Shown here piece by piece: positions 17,044 through 26,267 of a stretch of 64,000 bases of DNA (within the stretch, counting starts at the first letter, position 1; each line of letters opens with the position of its first letter). The stretch spans positions 186,001-250,000 of the forward strand of contig NZ_BAYX01000009.1 in assembly GCF_000696095.1 (NCBI RefSeq). The letters run 5' to 3'. This stretch comes from Rhizobium rhizogenes NBRC 13257. Its GTDB lineage: Bacteria; Pseudomonadota; Alphaproteobacteria; Rhizobiales; Rhizobiaceae. Under the pieces are notes generated by a model. That model ran no database searches, had not been told where the DNA came from, and worked only from the letters and a program-made list of their open reading frames with translations. A program made the position numbers and the translations under genes.

Positions 17044-18210
17044 CTACCGCGCCAAGTCGAGAAAGGCCGACGCCACCATGGCGTCGATGTCGGCCGGCAC
17101 GGGGATGACGCAGGCTTCCTTGCCAAGCCCACCCTTCCCGACCCGCTCCAGGCAGCGGGCTTGTAGCGCAAAGCCGAGATCCATGGATTCGACGGTATTC
17201 CCCAGGGGACGCGGGCCGGCGAGGTTGGCCATGTGGCCGGCACCGAGGATGTGGAAAGCGCGTCCGTCCCGCATGCGAATGGTCTCGATATGCTCGACCT
17301 CGTAGCGATCGACGCCGGCAACCTCCGGGCTGTTCCGGAAAGCTTCGACATCGATCTCGAGCGGGAAATGGCCGCCATTCATCAGGATCGCGCCGTCCTT
17401 GATCAGCGGCAGATCGGTTGCGGTTATGATCGCAGGATAGCCCGTGACGGTGATCAGGATATCGGCGGAGCGGATCCCCTCGTCACGCAGCGGCGTGCCA
17501 AAGCCATCGAGATGCGCCTCGAGTGTCGTCACCGGGTCGATATCGACCACGCTGACAGCGGAAAATGCATTGCGGAAGCAGGCGGCCGTTCCCTTGCCGC
17601 AAGCGCCGTAGCCGAAGACGGCGACGCGCTTGCCGTTGGTCGAACGGTTGGTGAAGCGCAGATAGCTCTCGAACAGGCTCTGGCCGACGCCATGCTTGTT
17701 TTCGGCGAATTGCTTGATCGGGCTGTCATTGATGACAAGGATCGGCATGGCCAGCTTGTCGCGCATCGGCAGCAGTCGCGTCCGACCCGATGTTGTCTCC
17801 TCGGTACCCCCTAAGAGGTTCGCATAGGGGCGCTCGGCGGCGCGCGCGAAGAGATCGCCGCCATTGTCGAGCAGCAGGTCCGGCTTCTCCGCGAGAATGG
17901 CGTCGAGGCTGGCACCATGCTCGTCCGCGTCGGTGGTCTGGGTGGCAAAGACGGTCACGCCCTGCGCACGGAGATAGCCCACGGTTTCCGGCTGGGTGCT
18001 GTTGAGATTACCGGTGCAGACAAGGCGGGCGCCGCCGGCGCGCAATGTCATCAACAATGCCACCGTCTTCGGCTCGAGATGAATGCCGGTCCCGATCGTC
18101 AGGCCGGCGAAAGGTCGAGTCTCGCGGAATTCCGCCGCCGTGGCCGCAAGCAGCCGGCAGCTCCGGCCAACCCAGTCGATACGGGAAAGAGAGGAAGGCT
18201 GGTCCATCAT
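17044..18210 (-). CDS. S-adenosylhomocysteinase-like protein (short, divergent paralogue)
   Basis: 388 residues from the ATG at 18210 (AGGAG 7 bases upstream). AdoHcyase landmarks in order: IHLEPKTVALL (43-53), CTGNLNSTQPE (65-75), LLLDNGGDL, GGTEETTSG (134-142), VINDSPIKQFAENKHGVGQS (159-178), NAD motif VFGYGACGKG (198-207) and MNGGHFPLEID (277-287). It is shorter than the roughly 466-residue alphaproteobacterial enzyme, lacks the C-terminal KPDxYRY tail, has Glu where the catalytic Asp (rat D190) is expected, and has PRPLGN where GHP (rat His353) is expected. True AdoHcyase activity is therefore uncertain. Confidence 0.85.
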   Translation of the reverse strand: MMDQPSSLSRIDWVGRSCRLLAATAAEFRETRPFAGLTIGTGIHLEPKTVALLMTLRAGGARLVCTGNLNSTQPETVGYLRAQGVTVFATQTTDADEHGASLDAILAEKPDLLLDNGGDLFARAAERPYANLLGGTEETTSGRTRLLPMRDKLAMPILVINDSPIKQFAENKHGVGQSLFESYLRFTNRSTNGKRVAVFGYGACGKGTAACFRNAFSAVSVVDIDPVTTLEAHLDGFGTPLRDEGIRSADILITVTGYPAIITATDLPLIKDGAILMNGGHFPLEIDVEAFRNSPEVAGVDRYEVEHIETIRMRDGRAFHILGAGHMANLAGPRPLGNTVESMDLGFALQARCLERVGKGGLGKEACVIPVPADIDAMVASAFLDLAR

Positions 18211-18326
18211 GCGCTCCTGGCACCGGTCTGTCGTGTTTCGATCTCTCACGGAGAATGGCAGACTGTCGATGGACATTGGAATGAACGATAGGGCAGAAAA
18301 TCTGCCATGCTCGTTTGCCGGTATTC

Positions 18327-19253
18327 TTAGGTCTCGCCGGGACCGTCAGGCACGGACAGCCCCTGCCTCACCAGCCATTCCACCAATCCCACAAGCGCCG
18401 CATCTTTCGCATCGCTGCTTCGGATGCTGAGGCTGTATCCCGCCGGTCTACGGATAAAGCCATAGGGTGCTATCAGACTACCACGATCGATATCCTCGCC
18501 AACGGCCGTGCGTGGGGCGATGGCAACACCGACACCGGAGCGGGCGGCACCGATCGCCAGAAGCAGGTCTTCGAACTCACGATTACGGGCGAAACGGATG
18601 GGTGCCCGGCCGCTTTCGGCAAACCAATCGTCCCAGAGACGCGGCGTAGAACGGCTTGTCAGGGCGACAGCGCCGGCAAGGGCTTCCGCGCCAGCCGCGA
18701 GACTGATGTGTGCGGCAAGGTCGGGCGTCGCCACCGGGCCGAACTCATCCTCCATGAAACGAATGGCGGTGATGTCCGGCGCCGGCCGATATTCGCCGCC
18801 CATGATCACCGCGTCGAGACCGGGATGGCGCGCCAGCGGCTCAACCGTCGTCATCGGGATGATGTCTATATCCACATAGGGAAGGGACGCCTGCAGATCG
18901 GCGACACGCGGCATCAGCCACCAGACGGCGAAGGCGGAAGGGACGCCAAGACGAATGGTGCGCCGATCATCCGCCGTCAGCGCGCTCGAAGCCCGCGTCA
19001 GAATACCGAAGGCGACGCCGACGGACTCGGCAAAGGCCCTGCCCTTCTCCGTCAGCACCAGGCGGCGACCATCACGCTGGAACAAGGCAACGCCGAAATG
19101 GCTCTCCAAGATGGCAAGCTGTTGACGCACGGCACCGCGCACGACACCGAGTTCGTCCGCCGCCTGCAATATGCTACCACGACGAGCAACGGCATCGAAG
19201 GCGCGTAGCGCGTTCAGCGGCGGAAGGCGTTGTGGCGAGGAGTGTTCGAACAT
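18327..19253 (-). CDS. LysR-family transcriptional regulator (GcvA-like)
   Basis: 308 residues. The N-terminus LPPLNALRAFDAVARRGSIL and VRQQLAILESHFGVALFQRD is typical of the GcvA/AmpR subgroup. The effector-domain end PAGYSLSIRSSDAK and VGLVEWLVRQ fits. It lies downstream of, and on the same strand as, nothing close; the 117 bases between it and the SAH-hydrolase-like start put it immediately upstream of that gene on the same strand, so regulation of that gene is possible. Confidence 0.88.
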   Translation of the reverse strand: MFEHSSPQRLPPLNALRAFDAVARRGSILQAADELGVVRGAVRQQLAILESHFGVALFQRDGRRLVLTEKGRAFAESVGVAFGILTRASSALTADDRRTIRLGVPSAFAVWWLMPRVADLQASLPYVDIDIIPMTTVEPLARHPGLDAVIMGGEYRPAPDITAIRFMEDEFGPVATPDLAAHISLAAGAEALAGAVALTSRSTPRLWDDWFAESGRAPIRFARNREFEDLLLAIGAARSGVGVAIAPRTAVGEDIDRGSLIAPYGFIRRPAGYSLSIRSSDAKDAALVGLVEWLVRQGLSVPDGPGET

Positions 19254-19502
19254 AACGAAGATTTATCTTGTTTCTCAGCATGATAGGAAGAGCCGACGAG
19301 CAATTGCACCATCTGCGGCATGTAAACTGCATCCGATGTCGCTTACAGCACAGTCACTGGCGAATATCAGAGGCCGAATCAGTTCGTTTTTTTCTACTGA
19401 ACACTCAATAAAGGTGTGGGGAAGCACCATATGAATTCATAGGCAATGCATAATTTTTCCACACAATGCTAATATGTATTCGATTCTCAACTCAAGCTCT
19501 TT

Positions 19503-20015
19503 ATGGTGATCCGACCCTTGGCCATTCTTACCCGTATTGCAAATGATGTGCAGCTCATGTTTCGGCGCCCGCCGCGACAGCAATATGCCGCGCTCTGCTA
19601 TCGGGTGAAGAAGAAGACGGGCGAGCTGGAAGTGCTGTTGCTGACCAGCCGCGACACCGGCCGCTGGGTCATTCCCAAGGGCTGGCCGATGCCGGGCAAG
19701 CTGTCGCATGAAGTGGCGGCCCGCGAGGCCTACGAAGAGGCCGGCGTGCATGGAACTGTGGAAACCGAACCGCTGGGCGCATTCAACTACGACAAGGTTC
19801 TGAAGGACGGCATCCAGGTGGCCTGCCGGGTTCAGGTCTATGCGCTTGAGGTCAGCAACCTCGCCAAGAACTTCAAGGAAAAGGGCGAGCGCTCGATCGA
19901 GTGGGCGTCCTGCGATGAAGCTGCCAAGCGCGTCCGCGAACCGGAACTGCGCGACATCATCCTTGCTTTCCAGCAACGGATGACGGCAATGCCTGCCACA
20001 GCGCAGTCAAAGTAA
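19503..20015 (+). CDS. Nudix hydrolase
   Basis: 170 residues. The Nudix helix lies around WVIPKGWPMPGK and VAAREAYEEAGV (about residues 56-82). REAYEEAGV matches the REUXEEXGU core, but the first Glu of the box is Lys here, as in the related small rhizobial and diphosphoinositol-type members. These enzymes cleave nucleoside diphosphates linked to X; the substrate is not predictable. The pit gene begins about 100 bases downstream. The 249 bases upstream, to the LysR start, are AT-rich and hold no gene. Confidence 0.88.
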   Translation: MVIRPLAILTRIANDVQLMFRRPPRQQYAALCYRVKKKTGELEVLLLTSRDTGRWVIPKGWPMPGKLSHEVAAREAYEEAGVHGTVETEPLGAFNYDKVLKDGIQVACRVQVYALEVSNLAKNFKEKGERSIEWASCDEAAKRVREPELRDIILAFQQRMTAMPATAQSK

Positions 20016-20118
20016 GCTGCTAGATATTCCCAACACATAAATTGTGCCGGAACGATCGTTGGGCATTGCCCGACGCGCTGTGCAGCGTAAAACTACACGT
20101 TTCGATTCAGAGAATGGC

Positions 20119-21657
20119 ATGCCCGAAGACCGACCGGTAACACTGACAAAACGGACGCTAGACAAGGATCTCGACAAACTCACCTATGTCGAGGATGCGG
20201 CAAACCATGTCACGAAGCGGCTGATTGCTCCCGGTCTTGGCCTGATCTTCCTTGGCCTCGCCATGTTCGTTGCCGGCATTTATGTGCTGGACCGGCCCGG
20301 CGCAACGCTGGTCATCGCCGCCGTGGCACTAGCCGGCTACATGGCCATGAATATCGGCGCGAAGGACGTCGCCAACAATGTCGGCGCGGCGGTCGGTGCC
20401 CGCGCCATCACCATGACGCAGGCCCTGGTCATGGCCGCCATCTTCGAAATTCTCGGCGCCACGATCGCCGGCGGCCCCGTTATCAAAACCGTTTCGACCC
20501 ATATCGTCGATACCGACCGGATCATCAATAGCGGCAAGCTCGCCTGGCTGATGATGGCGGCGCTGCTATCGGCCGCGCTCTGGATCAATTTCGCCACCTG
20601 GCTGAAAGCACCGGTATCGACCACGCATGCCATTGTCGGTGCCGTGGTGGGCGCGGGTACCGCCGCCGTCGGGCCTGATATGGTCAACTGGCATGTGCTG
20701 GCGGCGATCTCGGCCGGCTGGGTGGTGACACCCTTTCTGGGTGGCACGATCGCCGCCGGCATGCTGTTCTTCATCAAGACCTTCATCATCTATCGCAGCG
20801 ACAAGATCGCGGCGGCGAAGTACTGGATCCCCATTCTCATCGGCCTGATGGCCGGCGCCTTTACCGCCTATCTTGTCCTGCAGCTCGCGCCCAGGGACAC
20901 GGTCGCCGGCCTTCCGACGCTTGCGATCGGCATCGGCGTCGGTCTGATGACGTGGTTTGGCGCAAGACCGTTGGTAGCAGCGCAGTCCGTCGGGCTGGAA
21001 AACAAGAACAGCGCATTGCGCAAGCTTTTCCGTCTGCCGCTGATCTGTTCGGCGGCGCTGATGTCCTTTGCGCATGGAGCCAATGACATTGCCAACGCCA
21101 TCGGCCCGTTGGCGGCGATCGTGCGCAGCGTCCGCCAGGGCGACAACCTCAGCATCGTCGCCGGCGCCACCGGCCAGACCGTGCCCTTCTGGGTCGTGCT
21201 GATCGGCGGCTGCGGCATTTCCGTCGGTATCCTGCTTTACGGCCCGCGCCTGATCCGCCTCATCGGCTCGCAGATCACCAAGCTCAACCCGATGCGCGCC
21301 TATTGCGTGGCACTGTCGGCGGCGCTCACCGTCATCGTCGCCTCCTGGTTCGGCCTGCCCGTCAGCTCTACCCATATTGCCGTCGGCGCGGTCTTCGGCG
21401 TGGGCTTCTTCCGCGAATGGTACACCAGCCGCTCGAGACGGCGACTGGACTACATGCGACAGAAGGCCGAAGCCTCCGGAATTGTCTGGAGCGACATGGA
21501 AGAGGCCGACGAACATAATCCCGACGAAATCCATCGCCGGCGCCTCGTGCGCCGCTCACATTTCATGACCATCATCGCCGCCTGGGCCATTACCGTGCCG
21601 GTTTCGGCCCTGCTTGCAGCCACGGTATATTGGGCTATGGTCGCGCTCTTCATTTAA
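20119..21657 (+). CDS. Inorganic phosphate transporter, Pit/PHO4 family
   Basis: 512 residues from the ATG at 20119; a GTG at 20044 is also in frame. About 10-12 membrane segments. The two PHO4 inverted-repeat signatures are present: MNIGAKDVANNVGAAVGARA and SFAHGANDIANAIGPLAAI, plus APVSTTHAIVGAVVGAG and LPVSSTHIAVGAVFGVG. It imports phosphate (as metal-phosphate) with protons at the inner membrane. It is longer than the classical 334-residue rhizobial Pit, with an N-terminal extension and a basic cytoplasmic loop after EWYTSRSRRRLDYMRQ. It is probably co-transcribed with rsmE, 10 bases downstream. Confidence 0.92.
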   Translation: MPEDRPVTLTKRTLDKDLDKLTYVEDAANHVTKRLIAPGLGLIFLGLAMFVAGIYVLDRPGATLVIAAVALAGYMAMNIGAKDVANNVGAAVGARAITMTQALVMAAIFEILGATIAGGPVIKTVSTHIVDTDRIINSGKLAWLMMAALLSAALWINFATWLKAPVSTTHAIVGAVVGAGTAAVGPDMVNWHVLAAISAGWVVTPFLGGTIAAGMLFFIKTFIIYRSDKIAAAKYWIPILIGLMAGAFTAYLVLQLAPRDTVAGLPTLAIGIGVGLMTWFGARPLVAAQSVGLENKNSALRKLFRLPLICSAALMSFAHGANDIANAIGPLAAIVRSVRQGDNLSIVAGATGQTVPFWVVLIGGCGISVGILLYGPRLIRLIGSQITKLNPMRAYCVALSAALTVIVASWFGLPVSSTHIAVGAVFGVGFFREWYTSRSRRRLDYMRQKAEASGIVWSDMEEADEHNPDEIHRRRLVRRSHFMTIIAAWAITVPVSALLAATVYWAMVALFI

Positions 21658-21667
21658 GAGGTTACCC

Positions 21668-22405
21668 ATGCGCGCCAATTTCCGCATGCAGCGGCTGTTC
21701 GTGGTTTCGGATATCAAGGCAAATGCCGGCATCGAAGCCGATCAGGAACAATTCAACTATCTCGCCAATGTGCTGCGCATGGAGGACGGCGCGGAGCTGT
21801 TGATCTTCAACGGCCGCGACGGCGAGTGGAAAGCACGCATCTCCTTTCCCTCGCGCAAGCGTATCCTGATGACGCCGATCGAGGAGACACGGCTGCAGCC
21901 TGCCCCTTCCGACCTCCACTATCTCTTCGCGCCTCTGAAGGTCGGAAGGCTCGACTATCTCGTGCAGAAAGCGGTGGAGATGGGCGCCGGCCTCCTGCAA
22001 CCGGTCATGACTCAGCATGTACAGGGCAAGATCACCAATCTCGACAAGGTCAGGGCCAATGTCATCGAGGCGGCCGAGCAATGCGGCATTCTCGACATTC
22101 CCGATGTCGCCGAACCGGTCAAACTTGCCGATCTCCTCGAGCGCTGGCCGAGGGAGCGCCGCATCATCTATTGCGACGAGGGCGACGCCGGGCAAAACCC
22201 ACTGCCGCTTCTGGCAAAGATCACGGAGAAGCATCTGGCATTGCTGGTCGGCCCGGAGGGTGGCTTCTCGGAAGAGGAACGCGCGCTGCTGCGCAGCCTC
22301 GATTTCGTGACCGCCATTCCGCTCGGCCCGCGCATCTTGCGCGCCGACACGGCGGCGGTGGCAGCCATGGCGGTTATCCAGGCGGCGATCGGGGACTGGA
22401 ATTAG
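21668..22405 (+). CDS. rsmE: 16S rRNA (uracil-1498-N3)-methyltransferase RsmE
   Basis: 245 residues from the ATG at 21668. N-terminal PUA-like domain (QRLFVVSDI...YLANVLRMEDGAELLIFNG), then a SPOUT methyltransferase domain: KVGRLDYLVQKAVEMGAGLL, ALLVGPEGGFSEEERALL, and the knot IPLGPRILRADTAAVAAMAV. It methylates m3U1498 of 16S rRNA. The gene starts 10 bases after pit and is probably in the same operon. Confidence 0.95.
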   Translation: MRANFRMQRLFVVSDIKANAGIEADQEQFNYLANVLRMEDGAELLIFNGRDGEWKARISFPSRKRILMTPIEETRLQPAPSDLHYLFAPLKVGRLDYLVQKAVEMGAGLLQPVMTQHVQGKITNLDKVRANVIEAAEQCGILDIPDVAEPVKLADLLERWPRERRIIYCDEGDAGQNPLPLLAKITEKHLALLVGPEGGFSEEERALLRSLDFVTAIPLGPRILRADTAAVAAMAVIQAAIGDWN

Positions 22406-22445
22406 GTTCATGCAAACAGGGCCGCTATCCGGTCCGCACTGGTTT

Positions 22446-23057
22446 TCAGCCCGATAATGCGAGAGCGGTCGTGATAATCAGCACTCCGGCCAACGAGATG
22501 TTCACGATACGTGAAATGACCGGGTTCTGAAGGAAACGAGACAGTGAAGATCCGACGAGGAGCCAGCACAGATGAATGATGACGATCATCAAGCTGAGCA
22601 GGATGATCTTGATCGCCGCATCAAGCATGCCCTGGTCCTTGAAAAGGCTTACCCCGGCGAAGACTGCGGCGATCGCGAAATATGCCTTGGGGTTGGCGAC
22701 CGCCAGCAGAAAGCCGCCAGTGAATGCGGGTCTGGCGACCTGGTCGCTGCCGCGCCTAAGAGGCGGCGCTGTCGCGATCCTGAAGGCCAGATAGGCAATG
22801 TAAAGGGTGGAAACGACGGTAAGCGCCAAGGCGCCATGCGGCACCGACAGTAGAACCGTGACGACGCCGACCGCTACCGCCAGCAACACGACGATCGTCC
22901 CGGCGATTAGACCGAACACATAGCTGGACGACCGGCGGAAACCGTAGGCTGCGCCGACCGCGGTGGCACTGATGGTGGATGGACCTGGACTGCCCATAAT
23001 GACCAGAGATGCCAGAAGCAATGTCAGGATCGGATAAGATCCAGCCTGTTCAAACAT
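22446..23057 (-). CDS. LysE/RhtB family exporter
   Basis: 203 residues, about six membrane helices. LysE-family signatures: VIMGSPGPSTISATAVGAAY near the N-terminus and LLAVANPKAYFAIAAVFAG in the middle. Members export amino acids and related metabolites through the inner membrane; the substrate is not predictable. It converges with rsmE and has about 250 bases to gshA on its 5' side. Confidence 0.9.
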   Translation of the reverse strand: MFEQAGSYPILTLLLASLVIMGSPGPSTISATAVGAAYGFRRSSSYVFGLIAGTIVVLLAVAVGVVTVLLSVPHGALALTVVSTLYIAYLAFRIATAPPLRRGSDQVARPAFTGGFLLAVANPKAYFAIAAVFAGVSLFKDQGMLDAAIKIILLSLMIVIIHLCWLLVGSSLSRFLQNPVISRIVNISLAGVLIITTALALSG

Positions 23058-23259
23058 CGATGTGCCCTTTCCATCAATGAAAAGGCAAGACTATCCTTGA
23101 ATGACCGCAGGCGTCTTGAACGCTTGTGCAAGCACGTCCGGCATCAGCAGTTACGCTCCCCGCGTGCCTGGCGGACGCACGATCCTATTTTTTTGAACGG
23201 CTCTTGAAAGAAATTCACTTGCACCGTACCTCAATTCGCTGCAATCACCCTTCCAATCG

Positions 23260-23286
23260 GCCCGCGTCTTGCGCGGGCTTCTTTCC
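23260..23286 (+). terminator. Terminator-like hairpin in the gshA leader
   Basis: A 7-bp GC stem (GCCCGCG / CGCGGGC, loop of 5) is followed directly by TTCTTT, the form of a rho-independent terminator, ending about 17 bases before the gshA ATG. It could act as an attenuator, or as the end of a short leader transcript. Confidence 0.5.
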
Positions 23287-23303
23287 GAGATCAAGGTAAT
23301 ACC

Positions 23304-24677
23304 ATGGCGCGCGATACCACCGACCAGACCCCGCTCTCCTCGGTCTCGGACATGACGGCCTATCTGGCCGACGGCAACAAGCCCAAGGAGCAGTTCCGCA
23401 TCGGCACGGAGCACGAGAAATTCGTGTTCTTCCGCGCCGACAACAGCCCTGTGCCCTATGCCGGCGACGCCAGCATTTCTGCGCTCCTGAAGGGCTTGCA
23501 GGCGAAGTCCGGCTGGGATCCGATCCTAGACCGTGACAACATCATTGGACTCGCTGAACCCACAGGCATGGGCGCCATCTCGATCGAGCCTGGCGGCCAG
23601 TTCGAACTCTCGGGCGCGCCGCTCGAAACCATTCACCAGACCTGTAAGGAATCGAACCAGCATCTGGCGACGCTGCGCGAGATCGCAGAGCCGATGGGCA
23701 TCCGCTTCCTCGGCATCGGCGGCAGTCCGAAATGGACACTCGCCGAGACGCCGCGCATGCCGAAATCGCGTTACGACATCATGAGCCGCTACATGCCGAA
23801 GGTCGGCACTGAAGGCCTCGACATGATGTACCGCACCTGCACGATCCAGGTGAACCTCGACTTCTCCTCGGAAGAGGACATGCGCCGCAAGATGCGCGTA
23901 TCGATGAAGCTGCAATCGCTGGCGACGGCGCTGTTTGCCTCCTCGCCCTTCACCGAGGGCAAGCCGAACGGCCTTTCTTCCTGGCGCGGCGAGATCTGGC
24001 GCGATACCGACAACCGCCGCGGCGGCCTGCTCGACTTCACCTTCCGCGACGACTTCGGCTTCCATGACTATGTCGAATGGGCGCTCGACGTTCCCATGTA
24101 TTTCGTCGTTCGCGACGGTCGCTATCATGACTGCACCCACGTCACCTTCCGCCAGTTCATGAACGGCGCGTTGAAGGGCGAGATCGCCGAGTGGGAACCG
24201 ACCATGGGCGACTGGACCAACCATCTCTCCACGCTGTTCCCCGACGTGCGTCTCAAGCGCTTCCTGGAAATGCGCGGTGCCGACGGCGGCCCGTGGCGGC
24301 GCATCTGTGCCCTGCCGGCCTTCTGGGTCGGCCTGCTTTATGACGACGCGGCTCTTGCCGCCGCCGACGAACTGACCAAGGACTGGACCTTCGAAGAGGT
24401 CAACGCGCTGCGCGATATCGTGCCCGTGCAGGGGCTGAAGGCCGCGATCAAGGGCCATGGCCTGTTCGACGTGGCCCGCGATGTCATCGGCATTTCCCGC
24501 AGCGGCCTGAAGAGCCGCGCGCGGCTGAACGGCGACGGCCAGGACGAAAGCGTGTTCCTGGCGCCACTCGAAGAAGTGCTCGCCAAGAAGGGCACGCTTT
24601 CCGACGATCTGCTGATGCTCTATCACGGTCGCTGGAACCAGTCGGTCGAACCGGTCTTCGAGGAATATCAATACTGA
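23304..24677 (+). CDS. gshA: Glutamate-cysteine ligase (GCS2, plant/alphaproteobacterial type)
   Basis: 457 residues. Opening FRIGTEHEKFVFF, then GAISIEPGGQFELSGAPLET, FLGIGGSPKWTLAETPRMPK, MMYRTCTIQVNLDFSSEEDM, and YHDCTHVTFRQFMNG. This is the plant-like GCS family used by rhizobia rather than the E. coli type. It makes gamma-glutamylcysteine, the first step of glutathione synthesis. A terminator-like hairpin sits in its leader. Confidence 0.94.
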   Translation: MARDTTDQTPLSSVSDMTAYLADGNKPKEQFRIGTEHEKFVFFRADNSPVPYAGDASISALLKGLQAKSGWDPILDRDNIIGLAEPTGMGAISIEPGGQFELSGAPLETIHQTCKESNQHLATLREIAEPMGIRFLGIGGSPKWTLAETPRMPKSRYDIMSRYMPKVGTEGLDMMYRTCTIQVNLDFSSEEDMRRKMRVSMKLQSLATALFASSPFTEGKPNGLSSWRGEIWRDTDNRRGGLLDFTFRDDFGFHDYVEWALDVPMYFVVRDGRYHDCTHVTFRQFMNGALKGEIAEWEPTMGDWTNHLSTLFPDVRLKRFLEMRGADGGPWRRICALPAFWVGLLYDDAALAAADELTKDWTFEEVNALRDIVPVQGLKAAIKGHGLFDVARDVIGISRSGLKSRARLNGDGQDESVFLAPLEEVLAKKGTLSDDLLMLYHGRWNQSVEPVFEEYQY

Positions 24678-24804
24678 GGACCGCTCCAATTCTGCGGTGA
24701 CCGGTCGATAGAAACCGGTATGCGCCCTCTTTTTTCCCGCTATACTATCTGAATCAAGCGCCGCCTGATTCAGAAGCGGCCTCATTGCGGGGGAAGGAAC
24801 TTCG

Positions 24805-25671
24805 ATGCTGCCACTCTTCGACATGATGATGCAAGCACAGAACGGCGCAGCCACCGAGGCGATGGCCAAGCAATTCAACCTTGCGCAGGAGCAGGCGACC
24901 AAGGCAATGGCGGCGCTGATGCCCGCCTTTTCCTCCGGCTTCAAGCGTAGCGCGACCGACCCCTACAACTTCATGGGCGTGATGCAGGACATCACCTCCG
25001 GCAACTATGCCAAATATTTTGAGGACATGAGCAAGGCGTTCACGCCGCAGGGCATTGCCGACGGCAATAATGTGCTGGGGCGCTTGTTCGGTTCCAAGGA
25101 AGTATCCCGTGCCGTGGCCGCGCAAGCCGCGCAGATGACCGGCATCGGCCAGGACATCTACAAGCGCATGTTGCCCGTCATGGCCGACGCGCTGATGGGC
25201 GGCCTGTTCAAGGAAACCAGCGGCCAGATGCCTCAGATGGCCAATCCATTCCTCAATACGGCGATGGGCGAAATGATGCAGAACTGGCTGCAGAGCATCG
25301 GCTTTGCGCCCAAGCAGCAGCCGACGCCGCAGGCGAGCATCTTCGACAATCCCTTTACCCAGGCGATGGAACTGATGTTCGGCGCGCAGGCGGTCGAGCG
25401 CGAAAAGCCGGCGGCTACCAATCCCTTTCTCGACAATCCCTTCGCCAAGGCGTTTCAGGACATGATGCGCAACGTCTCGACGGCCCAGGAGCCGCCGAAG
25501 GAAGAGCCCAAAGCCAAGGCCGCCGCCCCCGGCGTCGACATGGCCGCCTATACCGAGATGTTCAACGCCATGTTCGACAGTGGTCTGGAAGTGCAGAAAA
25601 ACTATCAGAAGAACATGGAAGCGATCTTCGACAGCTACAAGCCGGCGGAAGGTAAGCCCGCGCCGAAATAG
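24805..25671 (+). CDS. DUF937-type protein with a phasin-like C-terminus
   Basis: 288 residues, rich in Met, Ala and Gln; GGGGAAGG precedes the ATG. The N-terminal half (MMQAQNGAATEAMAKQFNL, then NVLGRLFGSKEVSRAVAAQA and TGIGQDIYKRMLPVMADALM) has the pattern of DUF937/YidB-like proteins. After a Pro/Lys/Ala linker (about residues 230-245), the C-terminal FNAMFDSGLEVQKNYQKNME looks like a phasin-type amphipathic helix. A link to polyhydroxyalkanoate granules is speculative. The 127 bases between it and gshA contain an accggt repeat and a T-run, too far apart for a good terminator. Confidence 0.75.
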   Translation: MLPLFDMMMQAQNGAATEAMAKQFNLAQEQATKAMAALMPAFSSGFKRSATDPYNFMGVMQDITSGNYAKYFEDMSKAFTPQGIADGNNVLGRLFGSKEVSRAVAAQAAQMTGIGQDIYKRMLPVMADALMGGLFKETSGQMPQMANPFLNTAMGEMMQNWLQSIGFAPKQQPTPQASIFDNPFTQAMELMFGAQAVEREKPAATNPFLDNPFAKAFQDMMRNVSTAQEPPKEEPKAKAAAPGVDMAAYTEMFNAMFDSGLEVQKNYQKNMEAIFDSYKPAEGKPAPK

Positions 25672-25704
25672 ACGTGACGTTTGGCCGATCTCGCGGGGGA
25701 AGAC

Positions 25705-25911
25705 ATGATCACAAAGTTTTTTCTGCAACGCAATCTTCGTTGGAAAAAGAGGGATGATGCGGAATTCGTCTATACGGCTGCTGATCCACACGAAGGAACG
25801 CTGGTTATCCGGCCGAACGATTTTCCTGCAGAACCACTGTATACGCTCCTATGTGACTCAGTGCCGGTTGAGAGCTTCGATGATTGGCCTCCGTCCTGGC
25901 AAGTTGATTGA
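25705..25911 (+). CDS. Small hypothetical protein (68 residues)
   Basis: From the ATG at 25705, preceded by GGGGGAAG at a good distance; the frame also opens from a TTG at 25681. Sequence MITKFFLQRNLRWKKRDDAE, then EGTLVIRPNDFPAEPLYTLL and a Trp-rich end, DDWPPSWQVD. No membrane segment or recognised family. It follows the DUF937 gene by 33 bases and may be co-transcribed with it. Confidence 0.55.
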   Translation: MITKFFLQRNLRWKKRDDAEFVYTAADPHEGTLVIRPNDFPAEPLYTLLCDSVPVESFDDWPPSWQVD

Positions 25912-26267
25912 GTCCGTCCGAAGCTTATAAATTTTCCTCAATTGCCTCCGCGTGCCGCCGTTGGAGTTCCGTCATCGGTATCAAACGAAGTAAGCCGATG
26001 GCCAACATGCCGCTCCCTTATGGCGGTTGCAGCCGTGCGGTTGCGTATGCCGTCAGCCGAAATTCCGGCTTCACGGATTTGCATATGATTTACGCAAGAA
26101 GAGCACAAGATAAAGCAACGATACTAGTTTTCGTGCAAAACTCTTGACTTTTTCCCTGCGCAGACAACAATATTGATGAGGACAGGGAAATATACTCCAA
26201 CATACTGACGGTCGCCTTTCCACCTGTGTCAGGTAATGGATTTTTAACCATGAAATTGGAGGGCAAT
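25912..26267. other. 356-base AT-richer intergenic region before the TylF-like gene
   Basis: Base composition shifts to AT-rich here and stays so into the next gene. Short open frames on both strands (for example 25908-26147 plus and 26090-26377 minus) have no start signal or family resemblance. I see no RNA gene or mobile-element end. Confidence 0.45.

Noticed and set aside
24698..24736. Hairpin accggt...accggt and T-run after gshA as a terminator
   Set aside because: The stem is only 6 bp and the T-run begins about 11 bases after it, so it does not have the form of an intrinsic terminator.
25908..26147. Short open frame on the plus strand before the TylF-like gene
   Set aside because: No ribosome site, no family pattern, and it overlaps the end of the preceding small gene; probably chance.
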